58,086 nucleotides of DNA from Cryptosporangium minutisporangium (GTDB lineage Bacteria; Actinomycetota; Actinomycetes; Mycobacteriales; Cryptosporangiaceae). A program made the translations under genes and the position numbers. The stretch spans positions 1-58,086 of the forward strand of contig NZ_BAAAYN010000061.1 of assembly GCF_039536245.1 (NCBI RefSeq). Reading direction: 5' to 3'. The notes under the pieces are model-generated. The model was not told the origin of the DNA. It searched no databases and saw only the letters and a program-made list of their open reading frames with translations. Positions 8,926-18,900 of the stretch are shown here, one piece after another (position 1 is the stretch's first letter; every line of letters starts with the position of its first letter).

Positions 8926-10052
8926 GTGCTCACTCTCCCGAACGGCAGTACGGCGGACACCCGGAACCCTCCGTCCGGGCACGGACCTGCGTCCAGCGAG
9001 CCACCGAACACCGCGACCCGCTCCCGCATCCCGATCAGGCCGTGCCCCGTACCCGGAACCTGCGGTGTTCCGGCCACTGGACCGGGGTCGGTGACCTCGA
9101 TCCGGACGTGATCCGGCGCTGCGGTGACCCGGAGCGTCGCCGACGGCCCGCCGTGCTTGAGGACGTTGGTCAAGCTCTCCTGCACGATGCGGTACGCCGA
9201 GAGGTCGACGCCCGGCGGGATCGCGCCGACGTCCCCGCTTACCTGGATCGTCACCGCGAGCCCTGCGTACTGCGCGACCAGGCCGTCCAGCTCGCCCAGG
9301 CCCGGGGACGGTGCGAGCGCGGCGCCCGGCTCGTTCGGCTGGCGCAGCACCCCCAGCAGCCGTCGCATCTCGACCAGCGCCGACCGGGACGTCGCCTCGA
9401 TCGCGCCCAGCGCCTGACGAGCCAGGTCGGGGCGCCGCTCGATGACGTGGTGCGCGACGCCCGCCTGCACCGCGACGACGCTCATCGAGTGGGCGACGAC
9501 GTCGTGCAGCTCCCGGGCGATCCGCATCCGCTCCTCGGTCACCGCCTGCCGGGCCCGCTCCTCGCGCTCGGCCTCGAGCCGCCGGGCCCGGTCCTCCAGG
9601 GCGGCCCACCGGGCGCGACGGGCCCGGACGTACTCGCCGCCGAGCCACGCGACGGTGACCACCAACACTGTGGTGAACCAGGTGCTGCCGTTCACCACGG
9701 TCTCCGGCTGCACGGCCAGCGCGGCCGACAGGACGACGAGCCCCACCACGTACGTCAGCCACGCCCGCGGCCGCTCGACGTGCAGCGCGTACGCGAACAC
9801 CAGCACGAACATCGCGTAACCCGGGTAGCCGGCGTATTGGCGGGCGGAGTAGGCCAGTAAGCCGACCGCGGTCACCGCGAGGACGACGGTCGGAGCCCGA
9901 CGGTGCAGCGCGTACGGCACCGTGAACGCGGCCGCGAGCAGGTAGGCGAGCGGGTCGGTGGAGGCCGCGCCGGGCTCCACCCGCGCGGTCAGCTCCACCG
10001 CGATCACGCCCAGCATCACCAGCGCGACGGCGGCATCAAGAAAGCGCGGCAT
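8922..10052 (-). CDS. NarX-type sensor histidine kinase
   Basis: A 376-residue kinase. Hydrophobic segments fill residues 1-140 (about four or five helices with little extracytoplasmic sequence). An HisKA_3 dimerisation box follows (RIARELHDVVAHSMSVVAVQ), then a HATPase region with YRIVQESLTNVLKHG and GLIGMRERVAVFGG. It presumably senses a membrane signal and phosphorylates the response regulator encoded 3' of it, with which it overlaps by 4 bases. It is divergent from the CPBP protease gene at 10155. Confidence 0.9.
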   Translation of the reverse strand: MPRFLDAAVALVMLGVIAVELTARVEPGAASTDPLAYLLAAAFTVPYALHRRAPTVVLAVTAVGLLAYSARQYAGYPGYAMFVLVFAYALHVERPRAWLTYVVGLVVLSAALAVQPETVVNGSTWFTTVLVVTVAWLGGEYVRARRARWAALEDRARRLEAEREERARQAVTEERMRIARELHDVVAHSMSVVAVQAGVAHHVIERRPDLARQALGAIEATSRSALVEMRRLLGVLRQPNEPGAALAPSPGLGELDGLVAQYAGLAVTIQVSGDVGAIPPGVDLSAYRIVQESLTNVLKHGGPSATLRVTAAPDHVRIEVTDPGPVAGTPQVPGTGHGLIGMRERVAVFGGSLDAGPCPDGGFRVSAVLPFGRVST

Positions 10053-10154
10053 GCGGACGACCGTAGGCAGCCACCCGGTGCGGGCGCATCAGACTCCCGG
10101 TGTACGCCGCTGCTCCGACGCGGAAGCCCTCGGGCTGACCGCACCGTCGAGAGC

Positions 10155-10946
10155 ATGACGATTCTCGCCTCCCCTCCCCGGGTTCGCCGCCCGCTCCTAC
10201 TGTTCGTGGTGACCGTGATCGCGGTCACGTGGGCCGTCCAGCTCGCCTTCCTCGCTGTGGGCCTCCCCCTCTTCCCCGCGCTGCTGATCGAGCTGGTCGT
10301 GCTGGTGGGCACGGCGGCTGTGCTGACCCGTCGTGCCGACGGCCGGGCCGGCGTGCGGCGCCTGTTCGCGGGCGTGCTGCGGTGGCGGTTCGGAGTGCGG
10401 TGGTACGTGCTGGCGCTGGTGGCTCTGCCCGTGCTGACTCTGGGCGTGGCCGTTCTCGCCGGGACGTTCCGGGCTCCGGACGGCTGGGCCGGTGAGCTGG
10501 TCCAGTACCTGTTCGTCGCCGTGGTGTTCGGCGCCCTGCTCGGCAACGTCTGGGAGGAGTTGGCCTGGACCGGCTATCTGCAGAGCCGGCTGGCCGATCG
10601 GCACGGATGGCTGCTCGGTGCGCTGCTCACCGCGGTGCCGTTCGGGCTGATCCACCTCCCGATGGCGTTCGAGGAGCACGGCCTCACCGGCACCGGCGTC
10701 GGCGAGGTGGCGATCGCCTGGGGTGCGCTGGTCGCGGTCGCGCCGTTCTTCCGGGTGTTGCTGGGTGTCGCTTACGAGCGGACCGGCCGCAGCGTGCTCG
10801 CCGTCGGGCTGCTCCACGGCAGCTTCAACGCCAGCGGCGCGACCGCGCTCGCCGGCGGAGGCTGGGAGTACCTCGTCGCGGCCGGCGTCCTCGCGATCGC
10901 GGTGGCGGGCTGGGCGGTGGCCGACCGACGCCGCGTCCGCACGTGA
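10155..10946 (+). CDS. CPBP (CAAX-like) intramembrane metalloprotease
   Basis: A 263-residue membrane protein with about seven or eight hydrophobic segments. It carries the CPBP active-site motifs: paired glutamates E134-E135 in NVWEELAWTGYL, histidine in LIHLPM, and the late HGSFNA motif. Family members cleave membrane substrates or act in immunity and export. It starts at ATG 10155, directly divergent from a histidine kinase gene whose system may control it. A 12-bp perfect hairpin follows the stop. Confidence 0.82.
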   Translation: MTILASPPRVRRPLLLFVVTVIAVTWAVQLAFLAVGLPLFPALLIELVVLVGTAAVLTRRADGRAGVRRLFAGVLRWRFGVRWYVLALVALPVLTLGVAVLAGTFRAPDGWAGELVQYLFVAVVFGALLGNVWEELAWTGYLQSRLADRHGWLLGALLTAVPFGLIHLPMAFEEHGLTGTGVGEVAIAWGALVAVAPFFRVLLGVAYERTGRSVLAVGLLHGSFNASGATALAGGGWEYLVAAGVLAIAVAGWAVADRRRVRT

Positions 10947-10960
10947 CCCCGGCGAACAAC

Positions 10961-10998
10961 GACGCGGCGGCCATCTGGATCGGGACGGCCGCCGCGTC
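10961..10998. terminator. Bidirectional hairpin terminator
   Basis: GACGCGGCGGCC (10961-10972) and GGCCGCCGCGTC (10987-10998) form a perfect 12-bp stem with a 14-nt loop between two convergent genes (CPBP protease and the gene at 11008-11355). There is no U-tract, which is usual in high-GC actinobacteria. Confidence 0.7.
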
Positions 10999-11007
10999 GG
11001 GCCGTGC

Positions 11008-11355
11008 TCACCGGGCGGGGGCGCCGACGACTGCGGGGGCGAGCCGGTGGGGCATCGCCGCGCAGGCGCACTCGGGCACCGTGTAACGGGTCCGGACGAG
11101 TTCGACGCCACCGAACGTCACCGCGGCCTCGTAGACGTGGAAGCCACAGAACTCGTCCGTGGTCAGGTAGCGGGTCACCAGGTCGGCGTGCGCAGGCGGA
11201 CGGCCGTCGGTGGTGCGGACCTCCAGTTCCCGGAGCCCGCACTGGTGGACGGCGGCCAGGGCAGCGGGGAGCTGGTCGGCGGCGACCACCCATCGCGGCT
11301 GCTGGTCATCCCGAGAGCACAGGCCTTCATACAGCAAGAAGACGACGTCTGGCAT
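11008..11355 (-). CDS. Hypothetical cysteine-containing protein
   Basis: A 115-residue protein from ATG 11355, preceded by AAGAAGG at proper spacing. The frame is open a little further upstream but without a better ribosome site. It starts PDVVFLLYEGLCSRDDQQPRW, reads as a small alpha/beta protein, and ends with VPECACAAMPHRL. There is no signal peptide. The family is not recognised. It is convergent with the CPBP gene across a strong hairpin and divergent from the MCP-like gene at 11564. Confidence 0.6.
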   Translation of the reverse strand: MPDVVFLLYEGLCSRDDQQPRWVVAADQLPAALAAVHQCGLRELEVRTTDGRPPAHADLVTRYLTTDEFCGFHVYEAAVTFGGVELVRTRYTVPECACAAMPHRLAPAVVGAPAR

Positions 11356-11563
11356 GGCTACCTTCTTCGCTCGGTGCGGTTCGGCGGCTCCCGGTGCCCC
11401 TCTGCCGTACACGCAGCGCGACGCTTCCCTGTTCAGTCGCGGTCGCAGTCATCGAGTCTCTTTGGCCCCGGCAGACCCATCCGTGACGTAGGCAACATCC
11501 GCTCAGGGTCGACGCCGTTCGGCCGACGGGACACCTCGGTCGGACGGATGAAGGGGTGGGCCG

Positions 11564-11896
11564 GTGCAGACGAACGACACGGCAGGCGACGCGGTGCGCG
11601 AATCGGCGGTGGCGATGCGTGCGCTGGTGGAGGCGAGCGCCGACATCGAGGCGTTCGTGACGCTGCTCAGCGGCGTCGCCGAACAGACCAAGTTGCTCGC
11701 GCTCAACGCCTCGGTCGAAGCCGCCCGCGCCGGGGAGGCCGGACGCGGGTTCGCGATCGTCGCGACCGAGGTGAAGGAGCTGGCGAACCGGACAGCGGAG
11801 GGAAGCGCGTCGATCCGGCGCTGCGTCGACGCGCTCCGCGAGCGGGGACGCGAGGCGGAGGCGGCGCTGAGCCGCCTCGCCGCCAGCTCTCCCTGA
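11564..11896 (+). CDS. Stand-alone MCP signalling-hairpin protein
   Basis: A 110-residue protein that is almost only the cytoplasmic tip of a methyl-accepting chemotaxis protein. It contains [20 protein letters not shown] and then [18 protein letters not shown], the conserved hairpin that contacts CheA/CheW. It has no membrane helix, HAMP or sensory domain; normal receptors are 350-650 residues. The GTG at 11564 is chosen after an AAGGGG-like site. No che gene lies nearby. It could be a soluble adaptor, a decoy, or a remnant of a larger receptor. The preceding ~200 bp contain no recognisable sensor domain. Confidence 0.7.
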   Translation: MQTNDTAGDAVRESAVAMRALVEASADIEAFVTLLSGVAEQTKLLALNASVEAARAGEAGRGFAIVATEVKELANRTAEGSASIRRCVDALRERGREAEAALSRLAASSP

Positions 11897-11914
11897 CGTT
11901 TTCCAGCGGTCGCT

Positions 11915-12469
11915 TCACCGGCGACCGGCGGGGACGCCGGGAACCACGGTGGCGGACTCGGTGCCGTGCGCGACGATCAACGTGCGGGCGATACCGGCCA
12001 TCCACAGCACGGTGAACGCGATGACCGTCGGGTTCTTCACCGCGACCAGCGTCGCGGCGACCGCGTCCCGATGCGTCTCCGGCACCCAGAGCGCGACCGC
12101 GGCATTCGGCAGGACGTCGCACACGACGAACGCGGCAGCGAGCACGACCAGCTGAAAGTAGAACGCGCCGCGCCGGGCGTCGATCGCCGCGCCCAGCCGC
12201 CGCAGCGCCGCGCGTCCGCCGAGACCGTGGCCGACGGCCAACTCCCGAGCCAGGAGCCGGACCACGAGCAGCACCAGCAGCAGCCGGACGCCGGTCACCA
12301 GCACCTCGCTGCCGATCGCGACAGCGGCCGGCACGTCGTACCGCACCACCAGGTACCGCTGCACGCTCGGCACCAGCGACAGCCCGAGGACGAGCGGTAC
12401 GTGCCGACCGTAGAACCGCGCCGCCCAGTCTGCGGCAGCTTTGCTGAGCGACCACCCTGCTGCGATCAT
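11915..12469 (-). CDS. Hypothetical membrane protein
   Basis: A 184-residue protein with about four hydrophobic segments (around residues 25-45, 50-75, 103-125 and 145-165) and basic loops (ARELAVGHGLGGRAALRR). The family is not recognised. It is divergent from the MarR gene at 12539 with a 69-bp gap holding a -10-like hexamer and an inverted repeat, so it is a probable target of that regulator. Confidence 0.65.
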   Translation of the reverse strand: MIAAGWSLSKAAADWAARFYGRHVPLVLGLSLVPSVQRYLVVRYDVPAAVAIGSEVLVTGVRLLLVLLVVRLLARELAVGHGLGGRAALRRLGAAIDARRGAFYFQLVVLAAAFVVCDVLPNAAVALWVPETHRDAVAATLVAVKNPTVIAFTVLWMAGIARTLIVAHGTESATVVPGVPAGRR

Positions 12470-12484
12470 CGTCCGCTCCTCTCA

Positions 12485-12511
12485 TATACTCCACGAGAGT
12501 GAACTATTCAC
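12485..12511 (+). promoter_or_regulatory. -10 box and overlapping MarR operator
   Basis: A good -10 hexamer TATACT (12485-12490) is followed by the inverted repeat GTGAA-CTA-TTCAC (12499-12511), which would cover the transcription start of the MarR gene at 12539. This placement suggests negative autoregulation by roadblock. The divergent membrane-protein gene begins 30 bp to the left, so one site can serve both. Confidence 0.55.
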
Positions 12512-12538
12512 GATGATGAAGCAAGGGCGGGACGGCAA

Positions 12539-12964
12539 GTGCGTGACTACGGCTGGGAGCTGAGCACCGCCGTGGTGCTGTTCCACGAGGCGATCGCCCG
12601 GCGGCTGGGCCTGTCCGCGGCGGAACACAAGGCGCTGGGCGCGATCGTCCGCTCCGGACCCCTGCCGACCGGCGCACTCGCCCCCGAACTGGGGGTGGGC
12701 ATCACGGCGGTCACCGGCATCGTCGACCGGCTGGTGCGCGCCGGGTACGTGCGGCGCGAGCCGGATCCGGCCGACCGCCGACGGGTCCTGCTCTACGCCG
12801 AGACCGGCGCGATGCCCGATCTCGGCGCGATCTTCGCGGACCTCGGACAGGCGATGGCCGCGTTCACGTCGAAGTACGACGAGCGGGAGATGGCCGTGGT
12901 GGTCGACTACCTCGACAACACGATCCGGGTCCTGCGCGAACAGACCGCCAAGCTGGTGGACTAG
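12539..12964 (+). CDS. MarR-family regulator
   Basis: A 141-residue winged-helix protein: SAAEHKALGAIV, LAPELGVGITAVTGIVDRL (recognition helix) and the wing GYVRREPDPADRRRVLLY. It starts at GTG 12539 after a purine-rich AAGGGCGGG. No cysteine is present, so it is likely ligand-sensing rather than thiol-sensing. The divergent membrane protein is the best target candidate. The last 4 bases overlap the convergent metallopeptidase gene. Confidence 0.83.
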   Translation: MRDYGWELSTAVVLFHEAIARRLGLSAAEHKALGAIVRSGPLPTGALAPELGVGITAVTGIVDRLVRAGYVRREPDPADRRRVLLYAETGAMPDLGAIFADLGQAMAAFTSKYDEREMAVVVDYLDNTIRVLREQTAKLVD

Positions 12965-13737
12965 AGCGCCATGCCGTTGGCGCTGTCGAGGTGGCACTGC
13001 TCGATCGAACCGCGGTAACCACGGGCGAACGCGGAGAGGCGCTGATCCATCGAGCCGTGGGCGTCCGGGGCGAGCCAGGTGACGATCGCGTCGCTGCCCT
13101 GCGCCCGGTCCCCGAGCGACCGCACGCCGCGCGTCAACTCGTCGAGGTCACCGTCCTCCAGCTCGAGCACGCCGGACCGGACCGAATCACCGACGAACGC
13201 GCCGGAAAGGCAGTCGGCCTGTAACTCGTACGTGATGCTGACCAGCCGGTTCGCCCGCACGCGCTCCTGAATGGCGTGGCCGTACTCGTGGGCGACGAGG
13301 AAGTACACGAACGAGTCGCCGATCTGCTGGTAACTCTGCCGCACCCAGTTGACGTCGTACCCGATGCTGTCGTCGGCCGGGCAGTAGAACGCGTTCTGCG
13401 TCGGCTGGGCTTGTCCGGCGCAGGTCAGCTCGCCGTCCTTCGTGTAGGGCCGGACCGCGGCGACCGGACGGAAGTCGTGCCCGCCGGCGGAGAACTTGCC
13501 GTCCCAGTAGTCGGCGACCAGCCGGAACGCCGCCTCGACCTCGACGTCGAACTCGCTGTTCGGCGAGGCGGTACTCGCGGTACTCGCGGCGTTCGCGGGG
13601 ACGCCGGACGCGGCGGTTCGCGGCGCGGACGGTGCCGCCGGGTCCTGATCGGACGCGGTGCACCCGGCCACCGCCAGCAGCGCCACCGCGCCCGCCAGTG
13701 CCATCGTCCGGCGACCGATCCCGACCATCCCGCGCAT
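12961..13737 (-). CDS. YpfJ-type neutral zinc metallopeptidase, predicted lipoprotein
   Basis: A 258-residue protein. ATG 13737 is supported by GGAAGGA and gives a signal peptide ending in the lipobox LLAVAGC, so it is probably lipid-anchored outside the membrane. The zinc motif HEYGH lies at H150, E151 and H154, followed by ELQADCLSGAFVGD, typical of the Zn_peptidase (YpfJ) family. The function of these putative proteases is poorly defined. It is convergent with the MarR gene (4-bp overlap) and divergent from the diguanylate cyclase at 13961 across 223 bp in which no gene was seen. Confidence 0.85.
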   Translation of the reverse strand: MRGMVGIGRRTMALAGAVALLAVAGCTASDQDPAAPSAPRTAASGVPANAASTASTASPNSEFDVEVEAAFRLVADYWDGKFSAGGHDFRPVAAVRPYTKDGELTCAGQAQPTQNAFYCPADDSIGYDVNWVRQSYQQIGDSFVYFLVAHEYGHAIQERVRANRLVSITYELQADCLSGAFVGDSVRSGVLELEDGDLDELTRGVRSLGDRAQGSDAIVTWLAPDAHGSMDQRLSAFARGYRGSIEQCHLDSANGMAL

Positions 13738-13960
13738 CCGTCCGTCCTTCCGGTCGTATCCCGTGTGGTCAGCCGACTGAACCACGGGGCCCGGAGAATC
13801 GGTGTCACAGCGACTACAGATAGGAGCGCAGGTACGCGACATCCGTCACGACGCCGGGCGTCCCGGTCTTAAGAACTCGCATAGAGTACGTACGTTCGTT
13901 CGTTGAGTTAGCTAGGGTTGTTCCCTTCGTGCGCGGCGAGGCTGAGGGGAGGCCGGAGTC

Positions 13961-15535
13961 ATGTGGGGTGTCGCCCTCACGATCGTCTTCTCCATCGCCG
14001 CCGCAGTCGCGCTCCTCACCGCCACCGTCGCCTACCGGCTCCGCCGGGTGGTCCCAGCCGGGACCGCGCTGTTCCTGATCGCGATCGGCATCACCTGCTG
14101 GTCGGTGACTGCGGCGGTGACCGCGGACCTGAGCGACCCGACGTTCGTTCCGGCGCTCGCATCGATCGGCGTATTCGGACAGTGCTTGATCGTGCTGGGC
14201 TACCTCGGCCTCGCCGAAGTCGTCACCGGCCGGCCGTGGCACCCCCGACTGCGCGCACGGCTCCTGCTCGCGGTCGAACCCACGCTGGTCCTGGCCATGC
14301 TGCTGACCGAGCCCTGGCACCACGCCTTCTTCGACGGCGTGGTCCGGTCACCGCACGGCACCTGGCAGGTCGGAATCGGCCCCGGGTACGTGCTGCACAT
14401 CGTCTACAGCTACGCGATCACGATGATCGGGGCGTACCGCGGGCTGCTGTTCGCCCGCCACCGGTCGGCGTTCAGCCGCCGCGCTCGCCGATGGCTCGCC
14501 GCGATCGTGACGCCGCCGCTGGTCGCGAACGTCGTCGCGTTGACCGTGCTGCACGACATCGACGTCACGTTGATCGGCACGACGCTCAGCACGGTCATCG
14601 CCTACGGTGCGCTGACCCGGCGATCGCTGGAGCTGCTCCCGGTGGCCCGGGCCCAGCTGGTCGATACGCTCACCGACGGCGTGGTCGTGGTGGACCGCAA
14701 CGGCAACATCGCGGACGTCAATGCGCCCGGCAGACGGATGATCCTGGGCACGGCACCGTGGATCGTCGACCCGATCGGCGTCGAGCTGGACTCGATCGAT
14801 CCGACGTTCCCCGCGCTGGAGGAGACCGACACCCACTTCATCTTCGTCTCCGAACCGCTGGGGCTGGACCTCGAGATCCGTTCCCGGGTCATCCGCGACC
14901 GGCACGGCGTGCTCGCCGGGTGGGTGCTGGTCGCCCGGGACGTCACCGAGTTCCGGGCGCAGCGGCGTGCGCTGGAGGCCGCGAACGCGCAGCTCCGAGC
15001 GCAGATCGCGACGAACGAGCGGCTCCGCGCCGACCTCGCCGAGCAGGCGATCCGGGACGCGCTGACCGGCCTGCACAACCGGCGGCACCTGATGACCGTC
15101 CTCGCCGAGGCGGAGCGCGCGGAGTCCGGGCCGCTGAGCGTCGCGCTCATCGACGTCGACCACTTCAAGCGGGTCAACGACGAGTACGGGCACGCCGCCG
15201 GCGACCGGGTTCTGGTCGCGGTCGCCCGGTTGCTCGCCGACGGTGTGCGCTCCACGGACGTACTGGCCCGCTACGGCGGTGAGGAGTTCGTGCTCTTGAT
15301 GCCCGGTTTGTCGGCCGAGGAGGCACAGGAACAGGTGAACCGGCTGCGACGGCTGGTGGCGAGCACGCCGATCGAGGTCGCCGGGCAGGCGGTCACGGTG
15401 AGCTTCAGCGCCGGCCTGGCGTCCGGCTCCGGCCCGGTGGACGCGGACGCGCTGCTCGAGGCCGCCGACCACGCGCTCTACGCTGCGAAGCGCAACGGCC
15501 GGGACCGGGTCGAGCGCGCCGCCTCGGTGGTCTGA
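13961..15535 (+). CDS. Membrane diguanylate cyclase (7TM-PAS-GGDEF)
   Basis: A 524-residue protein. Residues 1-215 form about seven membrane helices of the histidine-kinase-N-terminal 7TM type. A PAS-like segment follows (LTDGVVVVDRNGNIADVNA), then a coiled coil near 330-360, then a GGDEF domain. The active-site loop is GGEEF at 439-443, and the product-inhibition I-site RxxD (RSTD, 430-433) is intact, so it should make cyclic di-GMP from GTP under feedback control. No EAL domain is attached. ATG 13961 follows GGGGAGG. The signal is unknown. Confidence 0.9.
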   Translation: MWGVALTIVFSIAAAVALLTATVAYRLRRVVPAGTALFLIAIGITCWSVTAAVTADLSDPTFVPALASIGVFGQCLIVLGYLGLAEVVTGRPWHPRLRARLLLAVEPTLVLAMLLTEPWHHAFFDGVVRSPHGTWQVGIGPGYVLHIVYSYAITMIGAYRGLLFARHRSAFSRRARRWLAAIVTPPLVANVVALTVLHDIDVTLIGTTLSTVIAYGALTRRSLELLPVARAQLVDTLTDGVVVVDRNGNIADVNAPGRRMILGTAPWIVDPIGVELDSIDPTFPALEETDTHFIFVSEPLGLDLEIRSRVIRDRHGVLAGWVLVARDVTEFRAQRRALEAANAQLRAQIATNERLRADLAEQAIRDALTGLHNRRHLMTVLAEAERAESGPLSVALIDVDHFKRVNDEYGHAAGDRVLVAVARLLADGVRSTDVLARYGGEEFVLLMPGLSAEEAQEQVNRLRRLVASTPIEVAGQAVTVSFSAGLASGSGPVDADALLEAADHALYAAKRNGRDRVERAASVV

Positions 15536-15567
15536 GCCCGTGACGGGGCCGGGTACGGTGGAGAGCG

Positions 15568-15942
15568 GTGGATGAGAACAGAGCACGACGGGTCGTGGAC
15601 GCGCTCCGCGATCGGGGCGTCGACGCCTTTCCGGCGAAGGTCGGGGTGTACCAGTTCGGCGTCGGCGTGATGCTGTCCGAGGGGCGCCAGGCGATCTGGG
15701 ACTCCGACAGCACCGCTGGCATCGAGGCGCAGGTGATGCGCAACGGTGTGCTCGTGGGGTTCGTGCCGGTGATCGAGGGCTCCGAGAACTTCGACGAAGA
15801 GCAGATCATCGACGCGATCGTGCGCACCGACTACGACCAGCCGATCGCGCGACGGATGACGACCGCGCCGCCGCAGGCCGCGCCGCTCCCCCGTTCCGGA
15901 GGCGTGTTCCGCCGCTTCTTCGACGGGTTCCGTTACCGCTGA
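15568..15942 (+). CDS. Conserved-looking small hypothetical protein
   Basis: A 124-residue protein starting at GTG 15568, 32 bp after the cyclase gene. The first ~90 residues look like a compact alpha/beta domain (ALRDRGVDAFPAKVGVYQFG, LSEGRQAIWDSDSTAGIEA, DEEQIIDAIVRTDYD). The tail is a Pro-rich linker and a basic aromatic end (FRRFFDGFRYR). No catalytic motif is recognised. It may be co-transcribed with the cyclase. The 3' end overlaps the convergent SARP gene by 10 bp. Confidence 0.6.
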   Translation: MDENRARRVVDALRDRGVDAFPAKVGVYQFGVGVMLSEGRQAIWDSDSTAGIEAQVMRNGVLVGFVPVIEGSENFDEEQIIDAIVRTDYDQPIARRMTTAPPQAAPLPRSGGVFRRFFDGFRYR

Positions 15943-18900
15943 CCGGCGGCGATCGTCGCGGATCGGCGGTAGTGGCTCGCGGCCTCGTCGCGACGCCCGA
16001 GCGCGGTGGCGAGGTCTCCGAGGTAACGGGCGACCGGGCCGAGCGTGAGCAGGCCGCTCCCGGCGCCGGCGAGCTCCCCTTCCGCGGGCAGTAGCGCGTC
16101 GTAGAGGCGCTCGGCCGCCGGCCGGTCACCCGCCTCGATCGCGATCAGCGCGTGCAGGCAGGTGCGCGCCTCGTACAGCAGGTCACGCGGCGAGTCCGGG
16201 ATCTCGCGGAGGTCCGGCGCAGGTGTGGTGACGAACGGGCGACACCACGGGGCGTACGCGCCGAAGTCCGTGTCCGGCGGCAGCGCCGGCCGGCCGCCGT
16301 GCTGGACGGAGTGGCAGAGCAGCGCGAACGGCAGGATGCCGCGCTCCAGCCCGGACATGCCGGTCCCGGCCAGCCGCGCAGCAGCAGCCCGGTACCGCGC
16401 CTCGGCGTCGACGGTTCGCCGGGTGGCCGAGGCGCGCAGCGCCCGATACCAGTCGGTGAACACGCTCACCAGCGGAGACTGGTACCGCTCCCCCAGTGTG
16501 TCGGCGACCCGCGCGTGTTCGTCCGCGGCGGCGAAGTCCGCGAGCGCCGACCGCGCCTGGAGCAGGATCAGGTGGCCGAGGATCTCGAACGTCGCCAGCT
16601 CGTGACGCCGGGACAGCTCGACCAGCTCGGTGCCGACCCTGGCCCGCTCCGGCGCCAGGCCCGCGCGTCCGAACGACTGCATGAACGCGGCGTTCAGCGC
16701 GAACGCCAGCACCCGCGGGTCGCCCAGTTCGCGGGCGAGCGTCTCGGCCTCGCGGGCCGCCGCGGCGCCCCGGTCCCCGCCCGCGTTGCGCAGCTCCAAC
16801 GCGAGCGTGGCGAGTAGGCGGCTGCGATCGGCGACGTGGTCGGCGGGCAACGCGGCGAGCGTCCGTTCGGTGACCTCGGCGATGTATCGCGCCAGCGCCG
16901 GATCGTCGTGCTCGGTCCAGAGGGCCGGGACGTCGAACGCGCCGATCACCCGTGCGGTCAGGGCCGGGTCGCCGATCTCCTCGGCGAGCGCGATCGCCTC
17001 GGCGCGGCGGTGCCGGGCGGGGGCGAGCGCACCGGTCACCGCCAGCGCCCGGACGCTGCCCATGATCAGGTCGAGCCGGGTACGCACGTCGTCGCCGTCG
17101 CGCCCGCCCCGGTGGACCGCGGCCCGGTCGAACGCGTCGAGCGCCGCGTCATAGAGCCGGGCCGCCTCCGACGGGTCCGGACGCCGCTCGGCGCGCTCGG
17201 CGGCGGCACGCGCGTACCGGGCGGCGCGCGCCGCGGTCTCCGGGCCGTCGGCTAGCAGGAAGTGGTGGGCCAGCGCCGCGACGTCGTCCGGACGGAGCCG
17301 TTCGAGGATGTCGGCGGCGGCCGCATGCCAGGCCGCCCGGCGCGAGTGCGAGACGTCGGCGGAGAGCGCGTCCCGCACCAGGGCGTGGGAGAACGCGAAC
17401 CGGCGCGGGCCACGTTCGACGAGGAGCCCGCCGGCGGTGGCGACGTCGACGGCGTCCAGCACGGTGTGTTCTGCCCCGACCACCGCGCTGAGCAGGTCGA
17501 GGTCGACGCCGAGCACCGCCGCGCGCCGGAGGACGTCCGGTGCTGGCTCCGGCAGCGTCGCCACCCGGTACCGGACGACGTCCCGGACGCCCGGGGGCAC
17601 CGCCGCGAGCCCGTCGGAGCCCGCGGTGGCGTAGAGCCGGGCCAGCTCCCGGACGAAGAACGGGTTGCCGCCGGTCCGGCGGTGGATCGCGGCCGCGGTA
17701 TCGGCGTCGACGTCCTGGCCGGTCGTGGCGCGGACCAGATCGGGTACCACCTCGAGCGGAAGGCCGCCCAGGTACACCCGGGCCGGCTCGGCCCGGGCCA
17801 CCCGGCCGAGGACGTCGGCGAGCGGCGGCGAGAGGTCGGTGCTGCGGTAGGTCGTGACGAGCAGCACCGGCGCGGCCAGGGGTTCGGTCACGACGGCCGC
17901 GAGCAGCGCGAGCGTCTCGGCGCCCGCCCAGTGCAGGTCCTCCACGACGAGCAGCAGCGGCGCCCGGCGCGCGACCGTGGTCAGGTGCGCACCGACGGCG
18001 CGGTGCCAGCGGAACCGGGCGGCGGCCGGGTCACCGCCGGGGGTGGGTGCGTAGGGCGGGTCGGGGACGACCGTGCTGAGCGTCTCGAGGATCCGGTGCC
18101 ACGGCCAGCCGGCCGGAAGCCCTCGATCGTCGGGGTTGGTGCCCCACGCCGTACTCCAGCCGTCCGCGCCGAGCCTGGCGGTGAGCGCGTCGGCCAGCGC
18201 GGTCTTGCCCGCACCGGCCTCACCCGAGATCAGCGCGAGCCGCAGCCGTCCACGCGCGACGACGTCCGCCGCGGCGTCCGCCAGCTGGGTGAGCTCCGCG
18301 GCCCGTCCGACCAGCGGCTCCACGGCCGGTTCGACCAGCCGTTCCGCGTGGCCGTGCGAGCGCGGCGGCGCGGGAACGGCCGGGAGGGCGGGTTCGCGCC
18401 GCGGTATCTCGGACAGGGAGGGCGCCTGGGCGAGGATGTCGGCTTCGAGTCGACGCAGCTCCGGGCCGGGATCCAGCCCCGACGCCTCGGCCAGCACGCG
18501 CCGCACCCGGCGCAGCGCGGCCAGAGCGTCGCCCTGCCGTCCGGCACGGTAGAGGGCGAGCGCGTAGAGCCGCCAGGTGTCCTCGCGCCCGGGGTGGGCG
18601 CGCGCATGGGCCTCCAGGTCGGGGATCGCCTCCGCGTCCCGCCCGAGCGTGATCAGCGCCTCGGCCCGGCGGTCGGCCGCCAGCAGCCGAAGCTCCTCCA
18701 GCCGGGTCGCCTCGCCGCGGGCCCACCCGTGCGCCTCGAACTCGGCGTACGCCGGGCCCCGCCAGTCGGTGAGCGCGGCGTCGATCCCGGCCAGTGCCTC
18801 GGCCACCTGTCCTCGGCCGAGCAGCTCGCCCGACGCGGTCACCGCGTCCTCGAACCGCCACGCGTCCACGTCGTCCGGGGCGGCCCGCAGCGCGTACCCG

